NCBI RefSeq assembly: GCF_000875895.1
Contig: NZ_JXCF01000008.1
Coordinates: 52,999 to 116,998 of the forward strand
Reading direction: 5' to 3'
Length of the DNA stretch: 64,000 bases
Source: Staphylococcus gallinarum
GTDB lineage: Bacteria > Bacillota > Bacilli > Staphylococcales > Staphylococcaceae
Part shown: one piece after another, positions 9,797 to 19,111 of the stretch
Position numbering within the stretch: position 1 is the stretch's first letter
Layout: each line of letters starts with the position of its first letter
The notes under the pieces: generated by a model
The model's input: the letters and a program-made list of their open reading frames with translations, nothing else
What the model was told of the DNA's origin: nothing
The model's database searches: none
Program-made: the position numbers and the translations under genes

Positions 9797-9859
9797 GCTT
9801 TAATTTTCTTGAAATATTAATTTTTGCTTTAATTTTCTTGAAATATTAATTTTTGCTTT
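9797..9859 (-). repeat. 29-bp tandem duplication at the 3' end of fmhB
   Basis: The 29-base unit starting GCTTTAATTTTC occurs at 9797-9825 and again, identically, at 9826-9854, with a further GCTTT at 9855. Because 29 is not a multiple of three, the second copy is read in another frame and the gene stops inside it. With one copy the protein would end KLKRK; as sequenced it ends KLKQKLIFQEN. Confidence 0.93.
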
Positions 9860-11068
9860 GGTTAATTTAGGTTTAACATTTTCAATGACTTGGTAAAGTG
9901 GCTTGTTTAACACATAGTCAAATTCGCCGACTTTTTCACTTAAGTATGTTCCCCATACTTTTTTAAAGGTCCACAAACCATAATGTGATGAATCTTTATC
10001 TGGATTATTATCAGTTCCACCAAAGTCATAAGAAGTTGCACCATTTTCTCTTGCATATTGCATCATAGCAAATTGCATATGGTGATTAGGTAAAAAGTCT
10101 CTATAATCATTCGAAGATGCACCATATAAATAATAAGATTTTTTACCTGCAAACATAAGTAAGGCACCAGATAAATAAATGCCGTCTGGATGACTAGCTT
10201 CCAAGCCTTCCATTTCTGTAATAAGTTCCGTTGTTTTTGCTATCTTATTATCAGCATCATTGATTTTATTTAATGTTTTTTTATCTTGCTTTTTCTCACT
10301 TAATTTTACTTTTTCTGCTTCAATACCTGCTAATTCTTCACGTAATTCCTTTAATACAGGTTTAGGTTCCAATTTCACTAAGAATAACTCAGCATCGCCA
10401 TCTGGATGTAACGCATCATAAATATTTTCAAAATAACTTATATCTCGCGTTAAGAAGCCATCTCTTTCACCTGTAATCTTCATTAAATTACTAAATGTCT
10501 TCAAACCTTCGCGATTTGAACGTTCAACAGTGGTACCTCGTTTTAAAGCCAATCTTACTTTAGAACGGTTTCGTCTTTCAAAACTTTGAATTAATTCTTC
10601 ATCAGTCTTGTCGATTGGCGTAATCATCGTCATGCGAGGTTGAATATAATCTTTAGATAAACCTTCTTTAAAGCCTTTATGCTTAAAGCCTAATGCCCTT
10701 AGATTTGTTAAAGCTTCAGTTCCATGTTCAACTTCAACATCTGGATCAATTTTAATTGCATAGGCTTTTTCTTCTTTAGCAATTTGCATAGTGGCTTCTA
10801 ATAATGTTTCTAATGCTAATTTATTACTATAATCAGTTACAAAGCCTCTCGAGATATAACATAACGTAAATGGTAGTTTGGGCACTTTTTTAAATAATAG
10901 TTGAGCAACTCCAACGATTTCTCCAGCTTCCCCAACTGCGACTCGTCTTGAATACCAACCCGTTAGTTTTTTTGTTTCTGCCCATTTTGTCAATTGTAAT
11001 AAATCACCTTGCGGGTGAGCCTTTACAAATGCATCATGTTCTTGATTTGTGATATTCATCTTTTCCAT
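9800..11068 (-). CDS. fmhB: FmhB/FemX: tRNA-Gly:lipid II glycyltransferase
   Basis: Adds the first glycine of the pentaglycine interpeptide bridge to lipid II, using Gly-tRNA, at the cytoplasmic membrane face; essential in S. aureus. The 422-residue FemABX protein has two GNAT-like folds. A coiled-coil arm at about 240-290 (rich in K/E: LAGIEAEKVKLSEKKQDKK) separates the halves. Conserved blocks include YISRGFV, ERRNRSKVRLALKRG, YLYGASSNDYRDFLPNHHMQ and YDFGGTD. The start is placed at the ATG 12 bases after AAAGGAG; an upstream ATG overlaps that site. The last eight residues are altered by a 29-bp duplication (see repeat), outside the catalytic blocks. Confidence 0.95.
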   Translation of the reverse strand: MEKMNITNQEHDAFVKAHPQGDLLQLTKWAETKKLTGWYSRRVAVGEAGEIVGVAQLLFKKVPKLPFTLCYISRGFVTDYSNKLALETLLEATMQIAKEEKAYAIKIDPDVEVEHGTEALTNLRALGFKHKGFKEGLSKDYIQPRMTMITPIDKTDEELIQSFERRNRSKVRLALKRGTTVERSNREGLKTFSNLMKITGERDGFLTRDISYFENIYDALHPDGDAELFLVKLEPKPVLKELREELAGIEAEKVKLSEKKQDKKTLNKINDADNKIAKTTELITEMEGLEASHPDGIYLSGALLMFAGKKSYYLYGASSNDYRDFLPNHHMQFAMMQYARENGATSYDFGGTDNNPDKDSSHYGLWTFKKVWGTYLSEKVGEFDYVLNKPLYQVIENVKPKLTKAKINISRKLKQKLIFQEN

Positions 11069-11191
11069 AAAAACTGATGTCTCCTTTATCATTACAGTAC
11101 ATTAAGTATTATACATTGCTTCAAACATTCTTTCACATATTTACCATTCATTTGCTATACTATATTAAAAATTAAAAAAGAGGTAAAGGTA

Positions 11192-11443
11192 ATGCGTATT
11201 ATTATTTTAAGTTTACTATTAATTATCAATATTATTTTTATATTTCATGATATAACTCAAGCATTAACAGTTTCATTTTTAAGTATTAGAATTATTTTAG
11301 CATTTCTTAGTTTCGTATTATCCATTTTTCTATTATTATTGCGCGTCAATCGATATATCACGATATTGACAATCGTTACACTTCTCGTTTCAATCATTCA
11401 TATAGCATTGATTGCGCACAGTGTATACCTTTATATCTACTAA
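11192..11443 (+). CDS. Small membrane protein (83 aa), unknown
   Basis: Three hydrophobic segments (residues 2-18, 24-50, 58-80) with few charges. GAGGTAAAGG precedes ATG 11192. Its stop overlaps the stop of the convergent VOC gene by four bases. It is a single gene, divergent from fmhB, with no recognised family. Confidence 0.65.
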   Translation: MRIIILSLLLIINIIFIFHDITQALTVSFLSIRIILAFLSFVLSIFLLLLRVNRYITILTIVTLLVSIIHIALIAHSVYLYIY

Positions 11444-12201
11444 TCAGCTTCAAATTGATAATTGGCACCTCTAATAATCAACGTATATGACGAAGTTGTT
11501 TTATTATCTGTTAATTGAATCGTTTTATAACCTGAGTAATGTCCATCATTAATACGATAGATGATTGGGTCATTTTCCAACTTTAGATCTGAATAAGTTG
11601 CTGTTTCATCTACGATTTTCATGTTAAACCATTTACACCACTTTTCAACAGTGTGAGCACGCTCTGTACTATTAATAACGATTCCTTTAACAGTAAATTC
11701 TTTTTGTTTAAATGGTTCAATTTTTTTATTTCTAACTTCTTCAATCTCATCCCATTGAATAAAAAATGGCGGTTTAACTCTATAATCAGGATCCGCAATA
11801 TATAATAATCTCCATGTTGTTTTATGACCCTTTTTATTTTCACGTTGCATATTTACCGGGCCAATGACCTCGACACCCTTTTCTTCCAAGTCACTTTTAA
11901 CTTGATCGATATCTGATGTTTGAAATGCAATTGTCTTTAAACCTTGCTTATAGTCATCTTGTACTATCTTTGAAGGAAATGAAACACGTCCTTCTTCAGT
12001 TTTAATTATTTTTTGCAAAACTTCAGGTTTATTTACATCTAATAATTCAATATAAGTATTATTCAAATAAGCTAATCTGTTAAATGTACCTAATCGTTCG
12101 TGCTGTCCACCTTGATTTAATTTTAAAATGTGACCAGGATATTTAAAATCATTGAGCTGTTGAATATAGTGAATGATATGATCCAACTTTAATTCTTTCA
12201 T
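11440..12201 (-). CDS. VOC-superfamily protein (glyoxalase-like domain)
   Basis: Protein of 253 residues. The N-terminal part (LDHIIHYIQQLNDFKYPGHILKLNQGGQHERLGTFNR, 5-45) is a glyoxalase-like 3 domain with the opening His, and TYIELLDV follows. A second beta-alpha repeat begins near residue 165 (FTVKGIVINSTE). Such proteins bind a metal or act as lyases/dioxygenases; the activity here is unknown. The start is the ATG seven bases after AGGGG. A TTG two codons earlier is too close to that site. Confidence 0.8.
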   Translation of the reverse strand: MKELKLDHIIHYIQQLNDFKYPGHILKLNQGGQHERLGTFNRLAYLNNTYIELLDVNKPEVLQKIIKTEEGRVSFPSKIVQDDYKQGLKTIAFQTSDIDQVKSDLEEKGVEVIGPVNMQRENKKGHKTTWRLLYIADPDYRVKPPFFIQWDEIEEVRNKKIEPFKQKEFTVKGIVINSTERAHTVEKWCKWFNMKIVDETATYSDLKLENDPIIYRINDGHYSGYKTIQLTDNKTTSSYTLIIRGANYQFEAD

Positions 12202-12346
12202 AGACAATCCCCTAACCTTTAATATCTTATTAATTTTAACAAATAATAAGCTTTATTACCCGTCAAAACAATATTCAGTCGTCTTTTATTGTTATAAATT
12301 TCAATTGTTTATTCATTACCCTACTTGAATTATAGATAATCTAGTA

Positions 12347-12409
12347 TTGCTTTATTTAAAGAATAGGTTTACAATATTAATTGTTATAAACAAGTTAGCT
12401 TAGCTAACT
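12347..12409 (+). promoter_or_regulatory. Promoter and palindromic operator of the MarR-MFS operon
   Basis: A -35 TTGCTT (12347-12352) and -10 TACAAT (12370-12375) are 17 bases apart. Just past the expected start site is a perfect 17-base palindrome AGTTAGCTTAGCTAACT (12393-12409; 8-bp arms, one central base), 16 bases before the marR ATG. A MarR dimer bound here would block early transcription. Autoregulation is inferred from position and symmetry. Confidence 0.65.
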
Positions 12410-12424
12410 ATTAGGGAGGATCAT

Positions 12425-12859
12425 ATGGATACAACTTTGCTTTTCAATCAATTAACTGGTGTTTATCGACCTTATATCAAACTATTTCAACCAGTATTTG
12501 ATGACTTCGAACTCTTTCCTGCTCAATGGCTCGTGTTAAAAGATATATCTCAAAATGCACCTACAACGTTAGTTCAAATTTCGAAACGACGCGCTATAGA
12601 AAAGCCAACTACGCGAAAAATCCTAAAGGCTCTTTCAGAAAAATCTCTACTCATCATCGAACAAGGAAAAGATAAAAGAGAAAAAAAGCTATCCTTATCT
12701 GACGATGGAAGATTATTATTCTCGCAAATGAGCGAACGCATAGAAGGCATTCAGGATGAAATTATTAAAGAAGCAGGTATTTCAGCAGACCAACTCGCTG
12801 AAACATATCACACCATCCGCTTAATTCACGAACAAATTAATAAAATGGAGGAATCATAA
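12425..12859 (+). CDS. MarR-family transcriptional regulator
   Basis: 144-residue winged-helix protein with the MarR layout: N-terminal dimer helix, DNA-binding core at about 30-95 (LVQISKRRAIEKPTTRKILKALSEKSLL recognition region, wing RGKDKREKKLSLSDDG), then a C-terminal dimer helix. AGGGAGGA precedes the ATG. It lies two bases before a drug-transporter-like MFS gene, so it probably represses its own operon until a ligand binds; the palindrome at 12393-12409 is the candidate operator. Confidence 0.88.
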   Translation: MDTTLLFNQLTGVYRPYIKLFQPVFDDFELFPAQWLVLKDISQNAPTTLVQISKRRAIEKPTTRKILKALSEKSLLIIEQGKDKREKKLSLSDDGRLLFSQMSERIEGIQDEIIKEAGISADQLAETYHTIRLIHEQINKMEES

Positions 12860-12860
12860 C

Positions 12861-14066
12861 ATGTCTGATCGTTCAAATTTAAAGACACCAATTTGGACAA
12901 AAAGCTTTAATATTAACTTTATCACTAACTTTTTAGTCTACTTATGTATGTACTTGTTAATCGTTATCGTTGCCAGTTATACGAAAGAAGTTTATCATGC
13001 CTCTGACAGTGTTGCTGGTTTAGTGTCTGGATTATTTATCATTGGGTCACTTATCGGTCGATTTGCTACTGGTAAATATGTAAATAAAATTGGTCCTAAG
13101 CGTATATTATTAATAGGACTAGCTTTTCTCTTAATCACACAGCTTTGTTATTTTATTGAAGGTTCATTGTCTTTCTTAATGTTCACAAGATTAATTAATG
13201 GTATTGCCACAGGTATTACAACTACTGCAACTGGTACAATTGCAGCGTATGTAACACCTTCCGAAAGAAAAAGTGAAGGTATTAGCTTGTTCTCATTAAG
13301 CCTAGTCATAGGTGCTGCAATCGGACCATTCTTTGGCTTATTATTAATCAATAGTTTTCCAATCAAACTATTATTCTTTATTTGTTTAATTTGTGGTATT
13401 GTCAGCTTTATTATTTCTTTCTTCGTTAATGTGAAGTTTGAAATCACTAATGAAACTTTAACACCTACGACTAAGCGCAAAGGATTTAATCTTAGCAACT
13501 ATATTGCAAAAGAAGCAGTACCCGTTGCCATTATTATGTTAATAGCTGGCCTAACATATTCATCTATTCTGACATTTTTACAATTTTTCGCTAAAGAAAT
13601 TGATTTAGTCTCACTTGCAAGCTACTTCTTTATTTTCTATGCCATAGCATCATTAATAACTAGACCCATTGCCGGTCGATTAATGGATCAAAAAACAGAA
13701 AATGTAGTAGCGTATCCTTCGTTCATTTTGTTATTTTTAACATTTTTAGTACTAAGTTTAACGCATAGTGGCTGGATGTTAGTATTAGCTGGTCTGTTAT
13801 TAGGTGCAGGATATGGTAATATTTCATCATGTATGCAAGCAATTGCCATTAAGGTATCACCACCGACTAAATATGGTATTGCCACTTCTACTTACTTTAT
13901 TGGATTAGATTTGGGATTAGGATTTGGTCCATATGTACTTGGATTTGCTACATCAACTATGACATACGCTCAACTATACGGTGTCATGGCTGTTGTCGTT
14001 ATCATTACCTTAATCATTTATTATTTAGTACATGGTCGCAAAGTAAAAGCCATGGAATCATATTAA
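12861..14066 (+). CDS. MFS efflux-type transporter
   Basis: 401 residues with 12 predicted membrane helices. The MFS motif-A loop between TM2 and TM3 reads GRFATGKYVNKIGPKRIL (about residues 67-84), and GAAIGPFFG resembles motif C of drug/H+ antiporters. Its ribosome site (GGAGGAATC) lies inside the marR 3' end, giving tight coupling. A bidirectional terminator follows. The regulator-transporter arrangement suggests inducible export of a toxic compound; no substrate can be named. Confidence 0.87.
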   Translation: MSDRSNLKTPIWTKSFNINFITNFLVYLCMYLLIVIVASYTKEVYHASDSVAGLVSGLFIIGSLIGRFATGKYVNKIGPKRILLIGLAFLLITQLCYFIEGSLSFLMFTRLINGIATGITTTATGTIAAYVTPSERKSEGISLFSLSLVIGAAIGPFFGLLLINSFPIKLLFFICLICGIVSFIISFFVNVKFEITNETLTPTTKRKGFNLSNYIAKEAVPVAIIMLIAGLTYSSILTFLQFFAKEIDLVSLASYFFIFYAIASLITRPIAGRLMDQKTENVVAYPSFILLFLTFLVLSLTHSGWMLVLAGLLLGAGYGNISSCMQAIAIKVSPPTKYGIATSTYFIGLDLGLGFGPYVLGFATSTMTYAQLYGVMAVVVIITLIIYYLVHGRKVKAMESY

Positions 14067-14075
14067 TTCAATAAC

Positions 14076-14124
14076 AAAAAACGAGGGTTATCGATAATTT
14101 TCAAACCGATAACCCTCGTTTTTT
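14076..14124. terminator. Bidirectional terminator between the MFS gene and sarV
   Basis: Perfect 18-bp stem AAAAAACGAGGGTTATCG / CGATAACCCTCGTTTTTT with a 13-base loop. The A-run and T-run make it work for both convergent genes. Confidence 0.93.
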
Positions 14125-14185
14125 ACTTTAGTGAATATCCCGCATATAAACTAAAGTCTAATGTATTAATTTTCAACTTATTATA

Positions 14186-14533
14186 TTAAGGAACGTTGAT
14201 ATGCTCAATTTCTTTAATAATGTCATGTAACGCTTCATGTTGTGTCTCATTATAGTAATAGAACACCTGACGCTCATCAGTCTCAGATCGTACTTTTGAC
14301 AATAATTCCTTTTTATAAATTTTTCTAATTATCACATCAATTTTACTTGTGTCCCATAACATTTCAAAATGTAATGTGTCACGTAATTCCTTACCACTGA
14401 TTTTTGTGGCTTCGTATACTTTATATAAAACCACAAATTCTTCAATAGATAAACCGTGCACTGACTTTAACCAATGCTTTAATTGACTTAACGCCCTTTC
14501 GGAAGTTATAAAATAAGATACTTTACTTTCCAT
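14186..14533 (-). CDS. sarV: Sar-family regulator SarV
   Basis: 115-residue winged-helix protein of the SarA family, linked in S. aureus to autolysis control. The conserved core [30 protein letters not shown] and the wing [12 protein letters not shown] carry the Sar signature KxxxSxxDER-like turn. GAGGAGG lies seven bases before the ATG. It is a single gene next to the moa cluster, the place where sarV sits in S. aureus, which supports the name over other Sar paralogues. Confidence 0.87.
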   Translation of the reverse strand: MESKVSYFITSERALSQLKHWLKSVHGLSIEEFVVLYKVYEATKISGKELRDTLHFEMLWDTSKIDVIIRKIYKKELLSKVRSETDERQVFYYYNETQHEALHDIIKEIEHINVP

Positions 14534-14847
14534 AATGCGTGCCTCCTCATTGTCTTCTCTAGTTGTATTAATGGCTATTTTTAATGAATAAGCTTTTTAA
14601 ATATTATATAACACTTTCTTCAATAAATCTATTATTTTAATTCAAATAAATAATTAAATTCTACTATTGGATTCTATTTATATACCCTATTATTCATATC
14701 ACAATATTTTTGTATTACCTAAAATCTATAAATGTTATTTTAAATTATTACAAAATATGTAAACTTAACATGTAAATACATTGAATCTACCATAAAGTAT
14801 TTACTTTCAAGTATGTAGAGCGACATCTTTCACACCTTTAAAAGTAC
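14534..14847. other. AT-rich gap upstream of sarV
   Basis: No ORF with a ribosome site and no clear hairpin. The sequence is very AT-rich, as expected for the control region of a Sar-type gene, but I cannot assign a specific promoter. Confidence 0.5.
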
Positions 14848-14851
14848 TAAG

Positions 14852-14896
14852 TAAAAAATAAAACAGGAACACCTCGTATTAATTGGAGATGTTCCT
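14852..14896 (-). terminator. Terminator of the moeA-moaA operon
   Basis: Arms 14865-14875 (AGGAACACCTC) and 14886-14896 (GAGATGTTCCT) pair with one G-U on the minus strand. Beyond them is a plus-strand A-run at 14853-14863, which gives U-rich RNA. It lies 74 bases after the moaA stop. Confidence 0.75.
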
Positions 14897-14969
14897 TTTA
14901 ATTTATAACTATTAAAGTTAAATTAGACACTTATGTGATTGTTTTAAATAAATAATATTAAGTGTATAC

Positions 14970-15992
14970 TTATCCACCTATATAGTTCATATTTATTTTA
15001 TTTCTTTTACGATTCGCTACAGTTTGTTCAGTACGTTCGTCAGAATACCGATTATCTCTTATTTTCCATAATGCTTTAAATTGATCTAATAGTGTTTCAT
15101 CTGAGGCGCCTGAGCGCATAAGCGATTTGACATCAAACCCATCGACTTCACTAAATAAACATCCATAAAATTTCCCATCGGATGATAAACGTGCACGTGT
15201 ACACGTACTACAAAATGATTGTGACACGCTTGTAATCAAACCAAATTGTACACCGTTATCTTTATGTCTATAGTACTTTGCTACTTCACCATAGTATTTA
15301 GGCTTTACCGCCTCTATATCAAACTCATTTTCAATCATAGATAACATTTCATCTTTAGTGACTACTTTACTAAAATCCCAACCATTATCATTACCAACAT
15401 CCATAAATTCAATAAATCTTATTTCAATATTACGGTGTTTAAAATATTCAAGCATTGGCAATATTTGATTATCATTCACACCTTTTTGTATCACTACATT
15501 TACTTTGATGTGAAAACCAATCGACAGCGCATAGTCAATTTGTTCTAAAATGGTAGTCGCCTTAATGTTTCTATTATTTATACTTTGGAACACCTGATCA
15601 TCTATTGCATCAAGACTAATATTCAGACGTCTTAACCCTGCATTATACAAGTTCAAACCATGTTTCTTAAGCAACAATCCATTTGTTGTCAAACCAATAT
15701 CTTCAATGCCCTCAAGTTCGTTAAGTTTAGCTATCAGTTTATATAAATCACGTCTCAGTAACGGTTCTCCACCTGTGATGCGTATTTTTTTGACACCTAA
15801 CTGCGTATAAAGTGCAGCAATACGTACCATCTCATCAAACGTTAATAATTCATCTTTAGGTAAAAAGACAAAATCATCACCGAAAATTTCCTTAGGCATG
15901 CAATAATCACATCTAAAATTGCAACGGTCAGTAACTGACAACCTTAAATCTCTAATAGGACGACCGAGTTTATCAGTTATTTGTTCAACCAT
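14970..15992 (-). CDS. moaA: GTP 3',8-cyclase MoaA
   Basis: Radical SAM enzyme that, with MoaC, converts GTP to cyclic pyranopterin monophosphate, the first step of molybdenum-cofactor synthesis. The 340 residues match the family. The SAM cluster motif CNFRCDYC gives C24, C28 and C31. The C-terminal GTP-binding cluster is in [21 protein letters not shown] (about residues 260-280), and the protein ends NYIGG, the conserved GG-type tail. The ATG nine bases after AAGGAGG was chosen; a GTG two codons earlier is too close. It is the last gene of the moeA-to-moaA operon. Confidence 0.96.
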   Translation of the reverse strand: MVEQITDKLGRPIRDLRLSVTDRCNFRCDYCMPKEIFGDDFVFLPKDELLTFDEMVRIAALYTQLGVKKIRITGGEPLLRRDLYKLIAKLNELEGIEDIGLTTNGLLLKKHGLNLYNAGLRRLNISLDAIDDQVFQSINNRNIKATTILEQIDYALSIGFHIKVNVVIQKGVNDNQILPMLEYFKHRNIEIRFIEFMDVGNDNGWDFSKVVTKDEMLSMIENEFDIEAVKPKYYGEVAKYYRHKDNGVQFGLITSVSQSFCSTCTRARLSSDGKFYGCLFSEVDGFDVKSLMRSGASDETLLDQFKALWKIRDNRYSDERTEQTVANRKRNKINMNYIGG

Positions 15993-16006
15993 ATTCACAG
16001 GCCTCC

Positions 16007-16615
16007 TTATCTATTCAATATACGAAACTTTAAAGAGTCCAAATCTTGCTGATAGTTTATATTTTTGTACCAATATTCAGTCGAATCAATTTGATTAACA
16101 TCTAACCAATCCGTTACGACTTGATGATAAACATGCTTCAGACTGTAATCGTCAGAAGTTAAGGCCGCTTCTATCTGTTCCATAGTCCTTGGATGATAAA
16201 ATGCAATCGTTGGTATAGGTTGTTCACCTTCTTTAAAACCAGCGACATCAAGTTGGTCATCAATTAAATGTTCCACCATAAATTGATAGAGCTTACTTAC
16301 TGCCTTTTGAGTAATCATAGGCGTATCGACCGAAATCACGAAGAATAATTCTTCTTCTTGATAAGTTTTCATAGCTGCATGAATACCTGCCAAAGGCCCT
16401 TTATTTTTATGTTGTGCTTCATCTACTAGAATATGTGGATAGTCAAATTTATCCTGTAACTGATCATTTGTACTAATAATAATTTGATTAAACATATTCG
16501 TAGCCTCTAATACATCGATGATTCTACGATAAAATGGTTGTGAATCAATCTCCGCAAAAGCTTTAGGTTCACCGAATCTCTCTGATTGTCCTCCGGCAAG
16601 TATAATTGCTTTCAT
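16007..16615 (-). CDS. mobA: Molybdenum cofactor guanylyltransferase MobA
   Basis: Attaches GMP to molybdopterin, producing the guanine dinucleotide form needed by formate dehydrogenase. The N-terminal nucleotide motif [14 protein letters not shown] (6-19) and the metal-binding VDTPMI near residue 100 are intact. 202 residues is close to the usual length. It lies between moaD (6-base gap) and moaA (14-base gap) in one operon. FdhA in this window is a bis-MGD enzyme, consistent with the need for MobA. Confidence 0.95.
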   Translation of the reverse strand: MKAIILAGGQSERFGEPKAFAEIDSQPFYRRIIDVLEATNMFNQIIISTNDQLQDKFDYPHILVDEAQHKNKGPLAGIHAAMKTYQEEELFFVISVDTPMITQKAVSKLYQFMVEHLIDDQLDVAGFKEGEQPIPTIAFYHPRTMEQIEAALTSDDYSLKHVYHQVVTDWLDVNQIDSTEYWYKNINYQQDLDSLKFRILNR

Positions 16616-16622
16616 TTCTCTC

Positions 16623-16856
16623 TTAACCTCCGCTAACTGGTGGAATTAATGCGACTGTATCATTTGATTGTACAATGTCGTCATCCTTTACAAACTCTTC
16701 ATTTACTGCAATCTGAAACTTCACCTTTGCAATTTCTGGATAACGTTCTATGATATGTTGTACAAATGATTTCACAGTAATATCATAACTTAAATCAATT
16801 TCTTCATCGTGCTTATCCAATAATTCCCTAAGTTCTGCAAAATAAAGTACCCTCAT
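16623..16856 (-). CDS. moaD: Molybdopterin synthase sulfur carrier subunit MoaD
   Basis: 77-residue beta-grasp protein ending in VSGG. The C-terminal glycine is adenylated by MoeB and converted to a thiocarboxylate that donates sulfur to the pterin. The start ATG overlaps nothing and moaE ends three bases before it, showing tight coupling with its synthase partner. Confidence 0.95.
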   Translation of the reverse strand: MRVLYFAELRELLDKHDEEIDLSYDITVKSFVQHIIERYPEIAKVKFQIAVNEEFVKDDDIVQSNDTVALIPPVSGG

Positions 16857-16859
16857 CGT

Positions 16860-17306
16860 TTAACACCTTCCTACAGAATCTTCATGCTTACCACGTTGGT
16901 CACCTTGCCATTGTGCACCATCTTCCCAGATTTCTTTCTTCCATATTGGCACGATGGCTTTGATGCGTTCAATTGCATATTCATTTGCTGCATATGCATC
17001 TTTTCTATGTGGTGATGACACACTAATTAATACTGCTATGTCCGAAATATTTAATGGACCAATTCTATGCACAATCGCAGTAATTGTACCTGGCCATTGC
17101 GCTTCAATTTCATCACCAATTTGCTTTAATTTTTTCTCTGCCATTGGTATATACGCTTCATATTCAAGATATTCAGTTCTAATACCTTTTGTCCACTCAC
17201 GAACATGCCCCGTAAATACTACAACAGCACCTTGCTTTTCATTTAACACAAATTCCCGATATTGTTCTGTCTTGATAGGTTGAGTTACAATTTCGAATTG
17301 TTTCAT
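16860..17306 (-). CDS. moaE: Molybdopterin synthase catalytic subunit MoaE
   Basis: 148 residues forming the dimeric catalytic half of molybdopterin synthase. Conserved blocks are GAVVVFTGHVREWTKG (about 27-42), YLEYEAYIPMAEKKL, IVHRIGPLNISDIAVLISVSSPHRKDAY and the lysine-bearing VPIWKKE near residue 120 that contacts the substrate. It starts one base after the mobB stop and precedes moaD by three bases. Confidence 0.95.
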   Translation of the reverse strand: MKQFEIVTQPIKTEQYREFVLNEKQGAVVVFTGHVREWTKGIRTEYLEYEAYIPMAEKKLKQIGDEIEAQWPGTITAIVHRIGPLNISDIAVLISVSSPHRKDAYAANEYAIERIKAIVPIWKKEIWEDGAQWQGDQRGKHEDSVGRC

Positions 17307-17307
17307 T

Positions 17308-17793
17308 CTATTTCATTCCTTCTTGTATATACGCTAATAACCACTTATCATATTGTGCTAATGCTTGTTGATCATCTAAATTGATTCTATATTTAATATT
17401 GGTAAGTTGGTTCAACTGCTTTAATTCATCAGTATCTCTATAGACAACTACTTTAGGAAAAGTAGCATCTTTGTATCCTTCTACCAATATAATGTTAGTG
17501 TCTATTGTAACAGATTTTCTGATAATTTCAGTCAAAGTTTGCTTAGGACTCCGACTTACTGTTTGTTGATAATTGACACCTTGGACAATGCTTTGATCTG
17601 CACCTGCTTCAAAATGTTTCATATGATCAACTTCTGCACTTTGCAATTTAATATCCTGTAATTGATTATCGTGTTCGCCACCATGATGTTTAATAGTTAC
17701 AACTGTATAGTTATTTAACTTTAGCTGTTGAATCGTATGACTCATTAATGTCGTTTTACCTGATTTCTTATATCCAACAATTTGTATTATCAT
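17308..17793 (-). CDS. mobB: Molybdopterin-guanine dinucleotide biosynthesis adaptor MobB
   Basis: 161-residue P-loop GTPase thought to help MobA or cofactor delivery. Walker A GYKKSGKT is at 7-14, followed by the characteristic VVTIKHHGGEHD near 33-44 and LVEGYKD near residue 104. Its start overlaps the moeA stop by four bases (ATGA), indicating translational coupling. Confidence 0.94.
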   Translation of the reverse strand: MIIQIVGYKKSGKTTLMSHTIQQLKLNNYTVVTIKHHGGEHDNQLQDIKLQSAEVDHMKHFEAGADQSIVQGVNYQQTVSRSPKQTLTEIIRKSVTIDTNIILVEGYKDATFPKVVVYRDTDELKQLNQLTNIKYRINLDDQQALAQYDKWLLAYIQEGMK

Positions 17794-19049
17794 AATGTTA
17801 AATCATACTCTCTACTGTCAGATTCTGTCAGTATAACGTCAACAGTATAGCCTTTTTTATAACCTCTAGTCCCGCCTGGCAACATTATCATGGCATTACT
17901 ATGAGCAATTGCTACAACAGCTCCAGATTTATTAAATCCTGAAGGCGTAACAGTCATTTGGTGACCATCAAATGTTGTTGTTGCACGTATAAATCTTGTA
18001 AATGGGTTCGGTTTTGTGAAGTCTTCCATTAACGTTGCGCGAACTACTTGTGGGTACACTGCCTGTGCCCCTGTCATCTTTAAGACAGCAGTTCTCACAA
18101 ATAACTCAAAGCCTGTATAGCAAGCAGAAGGATTACCTGAAAGCCCAAATAAATATTTCCCTTGTGCTACGGCAACTGTCGTAACACTACCAGGTCTCAT
18201 AGCAACCTTGTTAAACAAGACCTTTGCCTCTAAATGTTGATAAATTTGTGGTAAATAATCGAAGTCACCAACAGATACACCACCTGTAGTGATAATAATA
18301 TCGTGCTGTTGCAGTGCATTTGTAACAGTTTCTATACTGGTATCTAAATCGTCCTGTTGAATTTTATAAGTTTCTATTGTTAATCCAAGATTTTGTGCTA
18401 ATGCACTAATCATAGGCCCATTAGAATTTCTGATTTTTCCAGGCTCTAATTCATCTCCGACATCTAACAATTCACTACCTGTAGCAATAATAGCTACGCT
18501 TGGTTTATTATAAACAGGCACTTCTGTATAGCCGTAAGTTGCTAATACTGCGATGGCACCAGCATTAATACGTTGTCCTTTTTGTAAGACAATGTCACCC
18601 GTCTTAGTCTCTTCTCCCTTAATAGAAATATTTTCTAAAGCATCAAATTGCTTACGAATCGTAAATCCTGACTCGTATTCGGTAGTTTGCTCTAACATAA
18701 CAACAGCATCTGCGCCTTTAGGAATAGCAGCACCTGTCATTATACGTACAGCCTCATGTTCACCTACTGATTCGTTAGATACTGCTCCCGCTCCAATGTG
18801 ATCAATTACTTTAAAGAAGATTCTGTTATCTCCTGATGCCTTTGTTGTATCTATACTTCTAAGTGCAAAGCCATCATAAGGAGACTTGTCGAATCTCGGT
18901 ATATCGTATGTAGCAACAATATCTTCGGCAAGTATATAGTTCAAGCTTTCAGATAATTTTACATTTGTGATATCCATTAATATAATTTCATTAACAATAC
19001 GTTTAATTGCCTCACTTACAGGGATAGGCGTTCTCTTTTCTACTGGCAT
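17790..19049 (-). CDS. moeA: Molybdopterin molybdenumtransferase MoeA
   Basis: 419 residues; inserts molybdate into adenylated molybdopterin. Visible blocks are FDKSPYDGFALR (near 55), the substrate-binding GAAIPKGADAVVMLEQT, ATGSELLDVGDELEPGKIRNSN, the MoCF domain motif TTGGVSVGDFDYL, and the NPSACYTGFELFV region. It is the first gene of the moeA-mobB-moaE-moaD-mobA-moaA operon. It is divergent from moaC across only 62 bases, so both promoters must lie there. Confidence 0.96.
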   Translation of the reverse strand: MPVEKRTPIPVSEAIKRIVNEIILMDITNVKLSESLNYILAEDIVATYDIPRFDKSPYDGFALRSIDTTKASGDNRIFFKVIDHIGAGAVSNESVGEHEAVRIMTGAAIPKGADAVVMLEQTTEYESGFTIRKQFDALENISIKGEETKTGDIVLQKGQRINAGAIAVLATYGYTEVPVYNKPSVAIIATGSELLDVGDELEPGKIRNSNGPMISALAQNLGLTIETYKIQQDDLDTSIETVTNALQQHDIIITTGGVSVGDFDYLPQIYQHLEAKVLFNKVAMRPGSVTTVAVAQGKYLFGLSGNPSACYTGFELFVRTAVLKMTGAQAVYPQVVRATLMEDFTKPNPFTRFIRATTTFDGHQMTVTPSGFNKSGAVVAIAHSNAMIMLPGGTRGYKKGYTVDVILTESDSREYDLTL

Positions 19050-19111
19050 ACGATCTACTCCTTATAACTTATAATTTCATGGTATACTAAAAATGTTTAG
19101 GAGGGATAACT

